A stretch of DNA of 64,000 nucleotides from the NCBI RefSeq assembly GCF_000372645.1, contig NZ_APMP01000012.1:1-64000 (forward strand). The letters are read 5' to 3'. Each line of letters starts with the position of its first letter. The first letter of the stretch is position 1. The notes beneath the pieces were generated by a model. That model did no database searches. It was not told the DNA's origin and worked only from the letters and a program-made list of their open reading frames with translations. Positions 36,589 to 45,892 of this stretch are shown in pieces. This DNA comes from Caulobacter vibrioides OR37 (lineage in GTDB: Bacteria; Pseudomonadota; Alphaproteobacteria; Caulobacterales; Caulobacteraceae). The position numbers and the translations under genes were made by a program.

Positions 36589-37341
36589 AAGGCGTTTGGC
36601 CGCCAGCAACGGCCCGGCCGGCGTCTCGACAAGCTCGCCGTCGAGACGGAAGACCTTACCGAGAACGTCGCGCGACAGCGCTTCGCGCGGCGGCCCTTCC
36701 GCGACGATGCGGCCGTGATCGACCACGACGATCCGATCGCAGGCGCGCGCCGCCAGGCCCAGGTCGTGGAGGGTCACGACCACCGCCGCCCCCCGGTCGG
36801 CCTCGGCGCGCAGCAGATCGAGCGTCAGCAACTGAGCGTCCGGATCCAGTCCCGCCACGGGCTCGTCGGCGACCAGCAGCGGCGCGCGGGTCGCAAGCAG
36901 TCGCGCGAGGAGTACGCGGGCCCGCTCTCCGCCAGACATGTCCAGCACCCCGCGATCGGCCAGCGCTTCGCCGCCCACACGCGCCAAGCAGTCCAAGGCC
37001 AGGGCGTCTGCCGCGTCCTCGACCAGGTCGTTCGCGCCCAGGGCGGCGACCATGCGGGCCGGCAGGTTCCAGGCGAGGCGGCGATCCTGCGGCAGATAGC
37101 CGACCAGGCGCGCGCGCTGTTCGGGCGCCAGCGCGCCTACGGGCCGGTCCGACAGACGCGCCTCGCCCGCATCGAGAGCCAGCAAGCCCAGGCCCGCGCG
37201 CAGCAGGCTGGTCTTGCCGGCGCCGTTGGGACCAACGACGCCCACCACCTCGCCGGCGGCGACCGTCAGGGAGGCTTGCTCCAGCACCGCGCGGCGGCTA
37301 TGGCGCGCGGTCAGGCCGGTCAGGGTCCAGGGCGCGCTCAC
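36586..37341 (-). CDS. ABC transporter ATP-binding protein (FecE/BtuD type)
   Basis: Energises uptake of an iron chelate, haem or cobalamin. The 251-residue protein starts at GTG 37341, which overlaps the permease stop (TCAC). It has Walker A GPNGAGKTSLL, Q-loop YLPQDRRLAW, signature LDMSGGERARVLLARLL, Walker B LLVADEPVAGLD and switch HDLGLAARACD. The reading frame remains open beyond the start because of high GC, but that part is antisense to the permease frame usage and not coding here. Confidence 0.92.
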   Translation of the reverse strand: MSAPWTLTGLTARHSRRAVLEQASLTVAAGEVVGVVGPNGAGKTSLLRAGLGLLALDAGEARLSDRPVGALAPEQRARLVGYLPQDRRLAWNLPARMVAALGANDLVEDAADALALDCLARVGGEALADRGVLDMSGGERARVLLARLLATRAPLLVADEPVAGLDPDAQLLTLDLLRAEADRGAAVVVTLHDLGLAARACDRIVVVDHGRIVAEGPPREALSRDVLGKVFRLDGELVETPAGPLLAAKRL

Positions 37342-38324
37342 GACCGCCAGCTCCGCGAAGCGCGCCAGGCCAGAAGAGCGAAGGCCGGCGCGCCGAACAG
37401 GGCCGTCACCACGCCGAGCTTCAGCTCCTGCTCGGTCGGGATCAGGCGGGCGGCCAGATCGGCCAGCACCAGCAGCAGCGCCCCGGCGAGCGCCGAGGGC
37501 CACAGGATGCGCTTGGGATCGTCTCGGACCAGGGCCCGGACAAGATGCGGCGCGGCGAGACCGACGAAGCCGATGACCCCCGCCGCCGCCACGGCCGCGC
37601 CGGTCAGCAGGGCCGAGCCCGCCACCGCGAACACCCGCAGGCGGGTCATCGGCAGGCCCGAGAGGCGCGCGGCCTCCTCGCCCAGGGTCAACATCCGCAG
37701 GCCCCGACCAGCGCGCAGACACAGGGCCGCGCCGAGCGCCATCGGAACCAAGGCGCGCGCCGCGTCGATCCAGTCGCGGTTCTGCACCGAGCCCATCAGC
37801 CAGGCCATGATCTCGGCCGTCGCCACCGGCGAGGGCGACAGGTTGAACACCAGCGCCGTCAGGGCGCCGCCGAACGCCGACAGGGCCACGCCGAACAGGA
37901 TCAGCGTCTCGGGTTCCCGAAACCGCGCGGCCAGGGCCACGACCATGCCGCCGGCCAGCAGCGCGCCGACCAGGGCCGAGAGCTCGATCGCGCCCGGCGC
38001 GGCCGCCAATCCCGAAGCGATCGCGACCGCCGCGCCCAGGCCCGACAGCGCCGAAACGCCGAGGACGCCCGGATCGGCCAGCGGATTGCGCAGAAGGCCC
38101 TGCATGGTCGCGCCGGACAGTCCCAGGGCGCCGCCCACCAGAATGGCGACGGCGACGCGCGGCGCGCGGATGCTCCACAGCACCTCGCCCGGCGGGCTGG
38201 CGGGATGGCTCAGCGCTTGGCCGTATTGCGTCAGGGAGAGCGGAGTCTCGCCCAGCGACACCGCCAGCGCCGCCGCGCCAACCAGGAGCAGCAGCATCAA
38301 GAGACACAGGCGGAGCAGGTTCAT
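37338..38324 (-). CDS. FecCD/BtuC family ABC permease
   Basis: 328-residue inner-membrane permease with about ten helices. It starts MNLLRLCLLMLLLLVGAAAL. Family motifs include IRAPRVAVAILVGGALGLSG, MQGLLRNPLADPGVLGVSAL (coupling region), and GVIGFVGLAAPHLVRALV. It overlaps the binding-protein gene and the ATPase gene by 4 bases each, so the three are one import system. Confidence 0.94.
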   Translation of the reverse strand: MNLLRLCLLMLLLLVGAAALAVSLGETPLSLTQYGQALSHPASPPGEVLWSIRAPRVAVAILVGGALGLSGATMQGLLRNPLADPGVLGVSALSGLGAAVAIASGLAAAPGAIELSALVGALLAGGMVVALAARFREPETLILFGVALSAFGGALTALVFNLSPSPVATAEIMAWLMGSVQNRDWIDAARALVPMALGAALCLRAGRGLRMLTLGEEAARLSGLPMTRLRVFAVAGSALLTGAAVAAAGVIGFVGLAAPHLVRALVRDDPKRILWPSALAGALLLVLADLAARLIPTEQELKLGVVTALFGAPAFALLAWRASRSWRS

Positions 38325-39127
38325 CGGCTGGACCGCGCCAGCATCGCGCTGCCCTCGGCCGCGAACCAGCCGGGGCAACCGACCACCGATGCCGGCAGCG
38401 AGGCGACCGTGCGTCCCGCCAGCGCCTGGCGCAGCGCCGCGTGCCGCCCCGGCCCCCAGCGGTCGGATCCGGCCTTGATCAGGTCGAACAGGCCCAGCAC
38501 CACCGCCGCCGGCGGCTCCATGACCATCCGCTCCAGGGACACCGGCGCGAAGGAAGGCGTCTTGGCGGCGTTCGAATAGCCCGCCGCCTTCAGCATCGCA
38601 TCGATCAGGGTGCCGGAGCCCGAGGTATAGCCGCCCGGCGTCAGGTAAAGCGCCGGCCTGCCCTTCCCCGCCCCGGCCGACCGGACCAGTTGGGCGTCCA
38701 TCCGCGCCACCAGCGCCTCGCCTTGCGGCCGACGGTCCAGGGCGGCGGCCACCTTGCGGACATTGGCGCGGACGCCGTCGAAGTCGGCCGCGTCGTCCAG
38801 CGCCACCGTGGTCACACCCTTTTTTCCTAAAGCGTTGGAGAGGCGCGCGTCGCCGCCCCACAGCCGCACCACCACGTCGGGCCGCGCGGCGACCAGGCTC
38901 TCGAACGTCGCGCGGCGAAGCGGCAGATCCTTGGCGGCCGCGCGCATGTAGCTGTCAGAGGCGACGGCGCGATAGGAAAGGCCGACGATGCTGTCACGCG
39001 GCGCCAGGGCCAGCACGTACTGGTCGGCGCACGAATCCAGCGACATCACGCGCGGCGCGGCGACGGCGACGGCCGGCGCGAGCGAAACCGCCGCCAGAAG
39101 CGCGCGCAAGGCCTTGGCGGCATTCAT
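38321..39127 (-). CDS. Periplasmic ABC substrate-binding protein (class III)
   Basis: 268-residue exported protein (leader MNAAKALRALLAAVSLAPAV, cleavage near AVAAP). The start of the mature part, PRVMSLDSCADQYVLALAPR, and VAARPDVVVRLWGG are typical of BtuF/FecB-type proteins joined by a long helix. The motif LDSCADQYVL resembles proteins binding cobalamin or iron complexes. It begins 4 bases after a TetR gene. No TonB receptor is in the window. Confidence 0.88.
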   Translation of the reverse strand: MNAAKALRALLAAVSLAPAVAVAAPRVMSLDSCADQYVLALAPRDSIVGLSYRAVASDSYMRAAAKDLPLRRATFESLVAARPDVVVRLWGGDARLSNALGKKGVTTVALDDAADFDGVRANVRKVAAALDRRPQGEALVARMDAQLVRSAGAGKGRPALYLTPGGYTSGSGTLIDAMLKAAGYSNAAKTPSFAPVSLERMVMEPPAAVVLGLFDLIKAGSDRWGPGRHAALRQALAGRTVASLPASVVGCPGWFAAEGSAMLARSSR

Positions 39128-39131
39128 GAAA

Positions 39132-39767
39132 TCAGTCCGTGACCAGGCCGTGCAGCAAGCCGTCCAGCATCACCTTCATCAGTTGGTCGGGGTTCGACCA
39201 ACCGCGCGAGGGCTTGGTGATCAGCAGCGAGACCAGGCCGTGGCAGCCGCTCCACAGCACCTCGGCCGCCTCGACCGGCGAGCCCGAACGCAGCCGGCCC
39301 CGCGCGGCGATATCATGCACCGGCTCGCTGAACTTCTCGAAGCAGCGATCGCCCAGCGCCAGGACGTCGGCGATCTTGTCGGGCGAGATCTGGTCGCCGC
39401 CGCCGCAGAACACCAGTTGGTAGGTGTTGGGGTTGTCGAGGGCGAATTTCATATAGGCCTCAAGCATCAGCCGCACGCGGGCGACCGGATCCACGGGGCG
39501 GGAGGCGATCTGGGTGTTCAGGTCCAGCAAACGCTCGATCGCGCCGCTGGAGATCTCCATCAGGATCTGGTCCTTGTCGCGAAAATGCATGTAGAGCGCC
39601 GTCGACGACACGCCGACCGCGTCGGCGATCTTGCGGATCGTCGCGCCGGCGTAACCCTCGGCGATGAAGATCTTCTCGGCCGCGGCCAGGATCTCTCCCC
39701 GGCGCATGTGCCCGTCGCCCTTGGGCTTTCTGGCCGATTTTTGAGGCTTCTTCAGAACGACCGTCAC
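39132..39767 (-). CDS. TetR family regulator
   Basis: 211-residue repressor. The helix-turn-helix is RGEILAAAEKIFIAEGYAGA followed by TIRKIADAVGVSSTALYMHF. The C-terminal domain (VRLMLEAYMKFALDNPNTY, LWSGCHGLVSLLI) matches the TetR_C_13/WHG group. I start at GTG 39767 (VTVVLKKPQKSARKPKG), giving a basic N-terminal arm; an upstream start at 39830 adds 21 residues. It is the first gene of the import operon and probably controls it and itself. Confidence 0.88.
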   Translation of the reverse strand: MTVVLKKPQKSARKPKGDGHMRRGEILAAAEKIFIAEGYAGATIRKIADAVGVSSTALYMHFRDKDQILMEISSGAIERLLDLNTQIASRPVDPVARVRLMLEAYMKFALDNPNTYQLVFCGGGDQISPDKIADVLALGDRCFEKFSEPVHDIAARGRLRSGSPVEAAEVLWSGCHGLVSLLITKPSRGWSNPDQLMKVMLDGLLHGLVTD

Positions 39768-40022
39768 GGACTTGGCTTCCCCTCGCTGTCCCCGAGGGAA
39801 CACTAAACGGGAATCACTCAGCCGTCGCAAGAACGTGCGTTTCAGGAGAATATCGGAGGCGCTCCGCCGAAAAATCGCCCCGAGATTGATATTTTTCTAT
39901 TTGACACTTTCAGGTTGAGATTCCGTTATCCGCTGCGTTGAGGCGAGCAAGCGTATCGGGGGCTTCCGTTGCCGCGCGAGGAAAGACGACTTGACCCGGC
40001 GTTCGCGCCGGAAAGCCACCCC

Positions 40023-41402
40023 ATGTCCGCGACGGAGTCGATGTCCGACGAGGCCATCGGAACTGTGGCCGTCGACCGCGACGGCGCCCATCGGACGCTG
40101 TCGAGGACGCAGGCGTTCGTGGTGACGCTGGCGGGTCTGCTGGCCGCGATTGGGGTGGCGCTGGACCCCGCCCTCGCGGGCGTCGCCATCCACCACGGCT
40201 TCTTCGCGATCTTTCTGGTCGGCGGGCTGACGCGTCTGGCCGCCGCCTGTACGCCCTTGAGGCCCGAGCGCGCTCCGCCTCTGGCCGACGCGGACCTGCC
40301 CGCCTACACCCTGATCGCGCCGCTCTATCGCGAGGCCGAGGTCGTGGCCGAACTGGTCGAGCATCTTTCGGCCCTCGACTATCCCAGCGATCGCCTGCAG
40401 GCGCTGATCGTGCTGGAGGCCGACGACGAGGTCACGCGGGCGGCGGTCAGGGCCATCGCCCTGCCCGCCTTCGTCCAGGTGCTGATCGCGCCGCCCGGCG
40501 CGCCGAAGACCAAGCCGCGCGCCTGCAACTACGCGCTGGAGCGAGCGCGCGGCGAGCTGGTGGTCATCTACGACGCCGAGGACATGCCCGACGCCGGGCA
40601 GCTGCGCGAGGCCGCCGCCCGCTTCGCCGCCTCGGATGCGCGCCTGGCCTGTCTGCAGGCGCCGCTGCGGATCGAGGCGCCGGCGTTCCCTCTGTTCCTG
40701 CCTTCGCAGTTTAGGCTGGAATACGCCGCCCATTTCGAGGTTCTGCTGCCGGCCCTGGCGCGTTGGGGACTGGTGTTCCCGCTGGGCGGCACCAGCAATC
40801 ACTTCAAGACGGCCGCCTTGCGGGAAATCGGCGCCTGGGATCCCTACAACGTCACCGAGGACGCGGATGTCGGGTTTCGCCTGGCGGCGGCCGGCTATCG
40901 CCTGGGCGTCATCCAGCGCCCCACCTGGGAGACCGCGCCCACCACCTGGGGCCAATGGTTTCCGCAGCGGGCGCGCTGGATCAAGGGTCACATGCAGACC
41001 CTGGCGGTGCATGGACGCGGCCTTGTCGCGCGCCAGCCGCGCAACGCGCTGTCGATGGTCCTGACCCTGGCCCAATCGGTTGCGTCCTCGCACCTGCATG
41101 GGCCGGTGATGGGCGCCGCCATCATCATGGCCATGGCCGACTACCTGCCGGACGGGACCTTCAGCTTTCCGGTGTGGGACCTGATGCTCTACGTCCTGGG
41201 CTGGGGTTCCGCCGCGATCGCCGGGGCGCGCGGGATGCTGCGGGCCGGCGCCCAGCCCAAGTCGCTGCACCTGTTCGGCATGGCCGGTTATTGGATCCTG
41301 CAGAGCGTCGCGGCCGGCAAGGCCCTGCACCAGTTCGTCACCGCGCCGCACCACTGGGACAAGACCCTTCACGCCCCGCGCTCTGGACGCATGAGGCCCT
41401 AA
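40023..41402 (+). CDS. Membrane glycosyltransferase, family 2 (cellulose-synthase-like)
   Basis: 459-residue inner-membrane enzyme. The N-terminus has two hydrophobic segments (AFVVTLAGLLAAIGVAL, IHHGFFAIFLVGGL). The GT-A domain begins YTLIAPLYREAEVVAELVEH and shows LEADDE, VIYDAEDMPD, the acceptor motif NVTEDADVG, and WFPQRARWIKGHMQT (QxxRW type). Three further helices follow. It probably makes or extends an extracellular glucan-like polymer. I start at ATG 40023 with GGAAAG upstream; a TTG at 39969 is the alternative. Confidence 0.88.
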   Translation: MSATESMSDEAIGTVAVDRDGAHRTLSRTQAFVVTLAGLLAAIGVALDPALAGVAIHHGFFAIFLVGGLTRLAAACTPLRPERAPPLADADLPAYTLIAPLYREAEVVAELVEHLSALDYPSDRLQALIVLEADDEVTRAAVRAIALPAFVQVLIAPPGAPKTKPRACNYALERARGELVVIYDAEDMPDAGQLREAAARFAASDARLACLQAPLRIEAPAFPLFLPSQFRLEYAAHFEVLLPALARWGLVFPLGGTSNHFKTAALREIGAWDPYNVTEDADVGFRLAAAGYRLGVIQRPTWETAPTTWGQWFPQRARWIKGHMQTLAVHGRGLVARQPRNALSMVLTLAQSVASSHLHGPVMGAAIIMAMADYLPDGTFSFPVWDLMLYVLGWGSAAIAGARGMLRAGAQPKSLHLFGMAGYWILQSVAAGKALHQFVTAPHHWDKTLHAPRSGRMRP

Positions 41403-41419
41403 AACGGTATGGGCGGACG

Positions 41420-42331
41420 ATGGCTCCGAAGATCGCTCCCGCCCCCCTTGTCATGCGCACCACCGGCTGGGCGGACTACGCCCTGCTGGACAGCGGTCAC
41501 GGCAAGAAGCTGGAGCGCTACGGCCGCTACACCGTCGTGCGGCCCGAACCGCAGTGCTTCTGGGAGCCGCGTCTCGCGACCAAGGTCTGGGAGAACGCCG
41601 ACGCGGTCTTCGACCCGACCGACGAGGACGAGGCCGGTCGCTGGCGCTTCAAGGGCAAGCCGATCGAGAAGTTCGATCTGGCCTGGGGCGCGGCCAGGTT
41701 CCACGGCCAGTTCACGCCCTTCCGGCACCTGGCCTTCTTCCCCGAACAGGCCGCCAACTGGGCCTGGCAGGACGAGCGGGTCCGGGCGCTTGCCGGCGCG
41801 TCAGGTCCTCAGCCCAAGGTCTTGAACCTGTTCGGCTATACGGGCGTGGCCTCGCTGGTCTGCGCCGCCGCCGGCGCGGCCGTCACCCACGTCGACGCCT
41901 CCAAGAAATCGGTCGGCTTCGCCCGCGAGAACGCCGCCTTCGCGGGCCTCGCCGACAAGCCGATCCGCTGGATCGTCGAGGACGCCCGAAAGTTCGTGGC
42001 CCGCGAGGTGCGGCGCGGCAACAAGTACGACGGCGTCATCCTGGACCCGCCCAAGTTCGGACGCGGCGCCGACGGAGAGGTCTGGCGACTGTTCGAGGAC
42101 CTGGCGGTCCTGACCAAGGACTGCGCGGCGCTGCTGTCGGACGACGCCTCGTTCCTGTTGATGAACGCCTATGCGGCTCGCGTCTCCGGCGCGGCGATGT
42201 CGGGCTTGCTGGCCCAGGAACTGCAAGGCCGGGGCGGCGTCATCGACTGGGGCGAACTGGCGCTGGTCGAGGAAAAGGGCGACCGCCAGATCGGCCTGTC
42301 CTTCTTCGCCCGCTGGTCGTCGGAAGGGTAA
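41420..42331 (+). CDS. Class I SAM-dependent methyltransferase, RlmI/RlmK-like
   Basis: 303-residue protein, ATG at 41420 (MAPKIAPAPLVMRTTGWADY). SAM-binding motif VLNLFGYTGVASLVCAAAGA, then VTHVDASKKSVGFARENA, and a motif IV VILDPPKFGRG of the LDPP type seen in 23S rRNA base methyltransferases. No PUA domain is visible at the N-terminus, unlike E. coli RlmI. It starts 17 bases after the glycosyltransferase stop, and the TrmH gene follows 5 bases later; an RNA-modification pair seems likely. Confidence 0.88.
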   Translation: MAPKIAPAPLVMRTTGWADYALLDSGHGKKLERYGRYTVVRPEPQCFWEPRLATKVWENADAVFDPTDEDEAGRWRFKGKPIEKFDLAWGAARFHGQFTPFRHLAFFPEQAANWAWQDERVRALAGASGPQPKVLNLFGYTGVASLVCAAAGAAVTHVDASKKSVGFARENAAFAGLADKPIRWIVEDARKFVAREVRRGNKYDGVILDPPKFGRGADGEVWRLFEDLAVLTKDCAALLSDDASFLLMNAYAARVSGAAMSGLLAQELQGRGGVIDWGELALVEEKGDRQIGLSFFARWSSEG

Positions 42332-42336
42332 CGGCG

Positions 42337-43128
42337 ATGAACACCAAGACCGTCACCTCCCTGACCAACAACACCGTCAAGGCCGTCCGCGCCCTGCACA
42401 TGCGCAAGGAGCGCGAGGAGAGCGGCCTCTTCCTGGCCGAGGGGCTGAAGATCGTCATCGAGGCGATCGATTGCGGCCACGCGCCCAAGATCGTCATGTA
42501 CGGCCCCGACGCCGCCGACCATCCGATGCTGAAGAAGGCCGTCGCCGCGTGCCTGAAGGCCGGCGGCGAAGTCATTGAGGTCAATAGGGAAATCCTGGAG
42601 AAGGTCTCGCGCCGCGACAACCCGCAGGCCGTGGTCGCCGTCTTCAAGCAGGTCTTCACGCCGCTGTCGGCGATCGTGCCCGAGAGCGCGCCGTGCTGGG
42701 TGGCCATGCAGGCCGTCCGCGACCCCGGCAACCTCGGCACCGTCATCCGCACCGCCGACGCGGCCGGCTGCGGCGGGGTGATCCTGGTCGGCGACTGCGT
42801 CGATCCCTATTCGGTCGAGGGCGTGCGCGCGACCATGGGCTCGATCTTCGGGGTGAAGATCGCCAAGGCCACCATCCCCGAGTTCCTGGCCTGGCGCGGG
42901 GAATGGCCCGGCAGCGTGGTCGGCACCCTGCTGACCGCCACGGTCGACCACAAGTCCGCCGACTATGTGAAGCCTTCGCTGATCCTGATGGGCAACGAAC
43001 AGCAGGGGCTGCCGCCCGAGCTGGCGGCGGCGTGCGACGTGAACGTGAAGATCCCGATGCGCGGGCGGGCGGACAGCCTGAACCTGTCGGTGGCGACCGG
43101 GATCATGATCTATACGGTGACGGGGTAG
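42337..43128 (+). CDS. TrmH/SpoU family RNA 2'-O-methyltransferase
   Basis: 263-residue SPOUT methyltransferase. The N-terminal substrate-binding domain (VRALHMRKEREESGLFLAEG) is followed by the knotted catalytic domain: VAMQAVRDPGNLGTVIRTAD, LILMGNEQQGLPPEL and IPMRGRADSLNLSVATGIM, all three SpoU motifs. Probably methylates rRNA or tRNA ribose. It follows the LDPP methyltransferase by 5 bases. Confidence 0.94.
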   Translation: MNTKTVTSLTNNTVKAVRALHMRKEREESGLFLAEGLKIVIEAIDCGHAPKIVMYGPDAADHPMLKKAVAACLKAGGEVIEVNREILEKVSRRDNPQAVVAVFKQVFTPLSAIVPESAPCWVAMQAVRDPGNLGTVIRTADAAGCGGVILVGDCVDPYSVEGVRATMGSIFGVKIAKATIPEFLAWRGEWPGSVVGTLLTATVDHKSADYVKPSLILMGNEQQGLPPELAAACDVNVKIPMRGRADSLNLSVATGIMIYTVTG

Positions 43129-43140
43129 ACGGATCTCAGA

Positions 43141-43257
43141 TCCTCCCCCGCGACGCGGGGGAGGTGGCCCAGAGGGCCGGAGGGGGCTAACGCGGCGGGC
43201 GGGCAGCTTGCCCCCTCAGCCGGCTCCGCCGGCAGTTCCCCCGCGTCGCGGGGGAGC
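43141..43257. repeat. GC-rich palindromic repeat (family 2, copy 2)
   Basis: Left unit TCCTCCCCCGCGACGCGGGG at 43141-43160 with GGAGGTGGC; right unit TTCCCCCGCGTCGCGGGGGA at 43236-43255 in inverted orientation. Between them are further arms (GGCCCAGAGGGCC, GCCGGCTCCGCCGGC, AGGGGGCT/TGCCCCCT). It separates convergent trmH and hrpB. Related to the repeat at 7383-7505. Confidence 0.7.
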
Positions 43258-43271
43258 ATCTGATGAGATGA

Positions 43272-45713
43272 TCACGTCCCCCGAGGCTTCGCCCGCGTCA
43301 CCGGCGCGGCGTTGGCCGGATCATCAGGCCACACGTGACGGGGATAGCGCCCCTTCATCTCGACCTTCACCTCGCGCCAGGAGCCTTTCCAGAAGCCCGG
43401 CAGGTCCTTGGTGATCTGGATCGGGCGGTGGGCGGGCGAGAGCAAGGCGAGCGTCAGCGGCACCTTACCGCCGGCGACGCTGGGATGTTCGGCCAGGCCA
43501 TAGAGCTCCCCGACTCGCACCTCGACGCGGGGTCCGCCCTCGGCGGCGTAGTCGATGGCGAAGGTATTGCCGGTCGGCGCCTCGAACCGCGCGGGCAGCA
43601 GGGCGTCCATTTTTCGCTGCAGGTCCCAGGGCGCCAGGGTCTTGAGCGCGTCGTGCAGGGTCCCCTCGTCCAGGCTGGAGAGCGAGGAACGTCCGGCCAG
43701 CAGCGGCTCCAGCCATTCGTCGAGCCGCGCGATCAGAGTCGCTTCGGAGAGGTCGGGCCAGTCCTCGCCATCGACCGCGCGCAGGAAGGCGACGCGATCC
43801 AGCAGCGCCCTGCCCTGCTCGCCCAGGCGCAGGGCCGACAGCCCCTCGGCGCGGACCTGGTCCATCAGCGCGCCGACGATCATCGCCGGGTCCGGGTTCT
43901 CGATGAGGCGCTCTTCGAGGACGAGCTTGCCCAGGCGCAGCAGCCGCTTGGCGCGCACCCTGCCCCCGGCGGTCTCCAGGCGGTCCTCGGCCACGAGGCG
44001 CTCGGCGAAGGCCTCGCGAAGGTCCGCCTCGTCGACGGCGGCGGCCAGAAGGATGCGGTCGCGGCTGTCGCCGCCGCCCAGCTCGCCAACCGCCAGCCAG
44101 GCTTCGCGGGCCAGCGGATCGGTCGGCTCCAGATAGACCCCGCGCCCGCCGGCCAGTTGAAACTCGCCGGGCTTGCCCCGCGCCTTGGCGACCCGCTCGG
44201 GATAGGCCTCGGCCAACATCAGGCCGATCTCGAGCTCGGGCGCCTTGGATGGCTTGCCGGCCGCGCGGCTCCAGCGCTCGACCAGGGCCATGGCGTCGCG
44301 GCTTCGGGGCGAGCGGTCGCGATGCAGGGTCTCCAACCGGCGGCGCAGGTCGACGTCCCTGCCGCCCAGTCCCTGCTCGGTGAGCACGGCGGCGATCTCG
44401 GCGGCTTCGCGCGCCTGGCCCGAGGCGGCGGCGCGGACCACCATGTGCGCGAGGCGCGGCGGCAGAGGCATGTCGGCCAGGGCCTTGCCGTGGGCGGTCA
44501 GATCCCCCTGCCCGTCCAGCGCCTGGATGCGGGTCAGCAGGGTTCGCGCCTCGGCGAAGGCGGCGGCCGGCGGCGGGTCCAGGAAGGTCAAGCCCGACGG
44601 ATCGCGCGCGCCCCAGCGGGCCAGGTCCAACGCGAGGCGCGAGAGATCCGCCTCCAGGATCTCAGGCCGCGCGAAGGCCGGCAGCGCGCGGGTCTCGGGC
44701 TCGTCCCACAGGCGGTAGCAGACGCCGGGCTCGGTGCGCCCCGCGCGGCCTCGCCGCTGGTCGGCGGCGGCGCGGCTGACTCGGACGGTCTCCAGCCGCG
44801 TGATGCCGCTGGCGGGATCATAGCGCGGCACACGGGCCAGGCCGGCGTCGATCACCACGCGCACGCCTTCGATGGTCAGGCTGGTTTCGGCGATCGAGGT
44901 GGCCAGCACCACCTTGCGACGCCCGGCGGGCGACGGCGAGATAGCGCGGTCCTGGGCGGCCGGCTCCAAGGCCCCGTACAGCGGCGTCACGTCGACGTCC
45001 GGTCGGCGCAGCCGCTCGTTCAGCCAGCTCTCGGCGCGGCGAATCTCGCCCTGGCCCGGCAGGAAGACCAGGATCGATCCCGTCTCCTCGGCCAAGGCCC
45101 GCTCGACGGCGCGGCCGACCCGCTCCTCAAGCCGCTGGCGCTCATCGCGGCCGAGATAGCGGGTGTCGACCGGGAACATCCGCCCCTGGCTCTCGACCAC
45201 CGGCGCATCGTTCAGCAGAGCCGAAATGCGAGCGCCGTCCAGGGTCGCCGACATGATCAGCAAGCGCAGGTCGTCGCGCAGCACTCCCTGCGCGTCGCGG
45301 GCGAAGGCCAGGCCCAGATCGGCGTCCAGGCTGCGCTCGTGGAACTCGTCGAACAGCACGGCGGCGACGCCGTCCAGACCTGGGTCGTCGAGAATCATCC
45401 GAGTGAAGACACCCTCGGTGACAACCTCGATGCGGGTCCGGGCCGAAACCTTGGACTGCAGGCGCACGCGGAAACCGACCGTCTCGCCCACCGATTCACC
45501 GAGGTTGGCGGCCATCCGAGACGCGGCCGCCCGAGCGGCCAGCCGGCGGGGCTCCAGCACGATGATCTTGCGCCCCTCGACCCACGGCGCGTCCAGGAGC
45601 GCCAAGGGAACGGCCGTCGTCTTGCCCGCGCCAGGCGGCGCGACGAGAACGGCGGTCTCCCGTTCGGCGAGGGCGCCTTTCAGCGCCGGAAGGGCCTCGA
45701 AAATGGGCAACAT
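43272..45713 (-). CDS. hrpB: ATP-dependent RNA helicase HrpB
   Basis: DEAH/DEXH helicase of the HrpB type, 813 residues as in the family (about 810). I start at MLPIFEALPALKGAL; 28 upstream codons are not conserved. Walker A is VAPPGAGKTTAVPLALL, motif II is VLFDEFHERSLDADLGL, motif III is IMSATLDGARI, and motif VI is ADQRRGRAGRTEPGVCYR. The HrpB C-terminal domain ends the protein. Its role in bacteria is not firmly set (mRNA handling in some species). Confidence 0.95.
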   Translation of the reverse strand: MLPIFEALPALKGALAERETAVLVAPPGAGKTTAVPLALLDAPWVEGRKIIVLEPRRLAARAAASRMAANLGESVGETVGFRVRLQSKVSARTRIEVVTEGVFTRMILDDPGLDGVAAVLFDEFHERSLDADLGLAFARDAQGVLRDDLRLLIMSATLDGARISALLNDAPVVESQGRMFPVDTRYLGRDERQRLEERVGRAVERALAEETGSILVFLPGQGEIRRAESWLNERLRRPDVDVTPLYGALEPAAQDRAISPSPAGRRKVVLATSIAETSLTIEGVRVVIDAGLARVPRYDPASGITRLETVRVSRAAADQRRGRAGRTEPGVCYRLWDEPETRALPAFARPEILEADLSRLALDLARWGARDPSGLTFLDPPPAAAFAEARTLLTRIQALDGQGDLTAHGKALADMPLPPRLAHMVVRAAASGQAREAAEIAAVLTEQGLGGRDVDLRRRLETLHRDRSPRSRDAMALVERWSRAAGKPSKAPELEIGLMLAEAYPERVAKARGKPGEFQLAGGRGVYLEPTDPLAREAWLAVGELGGGDSRDRILLAAAVDEADLREAFAERLVAEDRLETAGGRVRAKRLLRLGKLVLEERLIENPDPAMIVGALMDQVRAEGLSALRLGEQGRALLDRVAFLRAVDGEDWPDLSEATLIARLDEWLEPLLAGRSSLSSLDEGTLHDALKTLAPWDLQRKMDALLPARFEAPTGNTFAIDYAAEGGPRVEVRVGELYGLAEHPSVAGGKVPLTLALLSPAHRPIQITKDLPGFWKGSWREVKVEMKGRYPRHVWPDDPANAAPVTRAKPRGT

Positions 45714-45892
45714 CGCGCCCGCTTTAACGTCCGAGGCCCACCTCGCCAAGCATCGCTGGACTAGCCAGGCGCGCGGAGAACATTTACGCGCATCCACCGC
45801 TCGACCTTGACCCCATGCTCATAAAAGGGTCACGGTCCGCAAAATTTTCCAAAGGCGACCCCAGGGGGAGTCTTGCCTATCCAGGAGGAACT

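Noticed and set aside
36586..38307. Apparent 573-residue protein fusing extra sequence to the ABC ATPase
   Set aside because: The extra N-terminal part lies in the wrong frame of the permease gene and has Arg/Gly-rich nonsense composition. The GTG at 37341 overlapping the permease stop is the proper start.
40763..42331. Apparent fusion of the glycosyltransferase region with the methyltransferase
   Set aside because: The upstream part is an out-of-frame reading of the glycosyltransferase gene. The methyltransferase has its own ATG at 41420.
43335..45764. 809-residue open frame opposite hrpB
   Set aside because: Antisense to the helicase gene, which shows every expected helicase motif.
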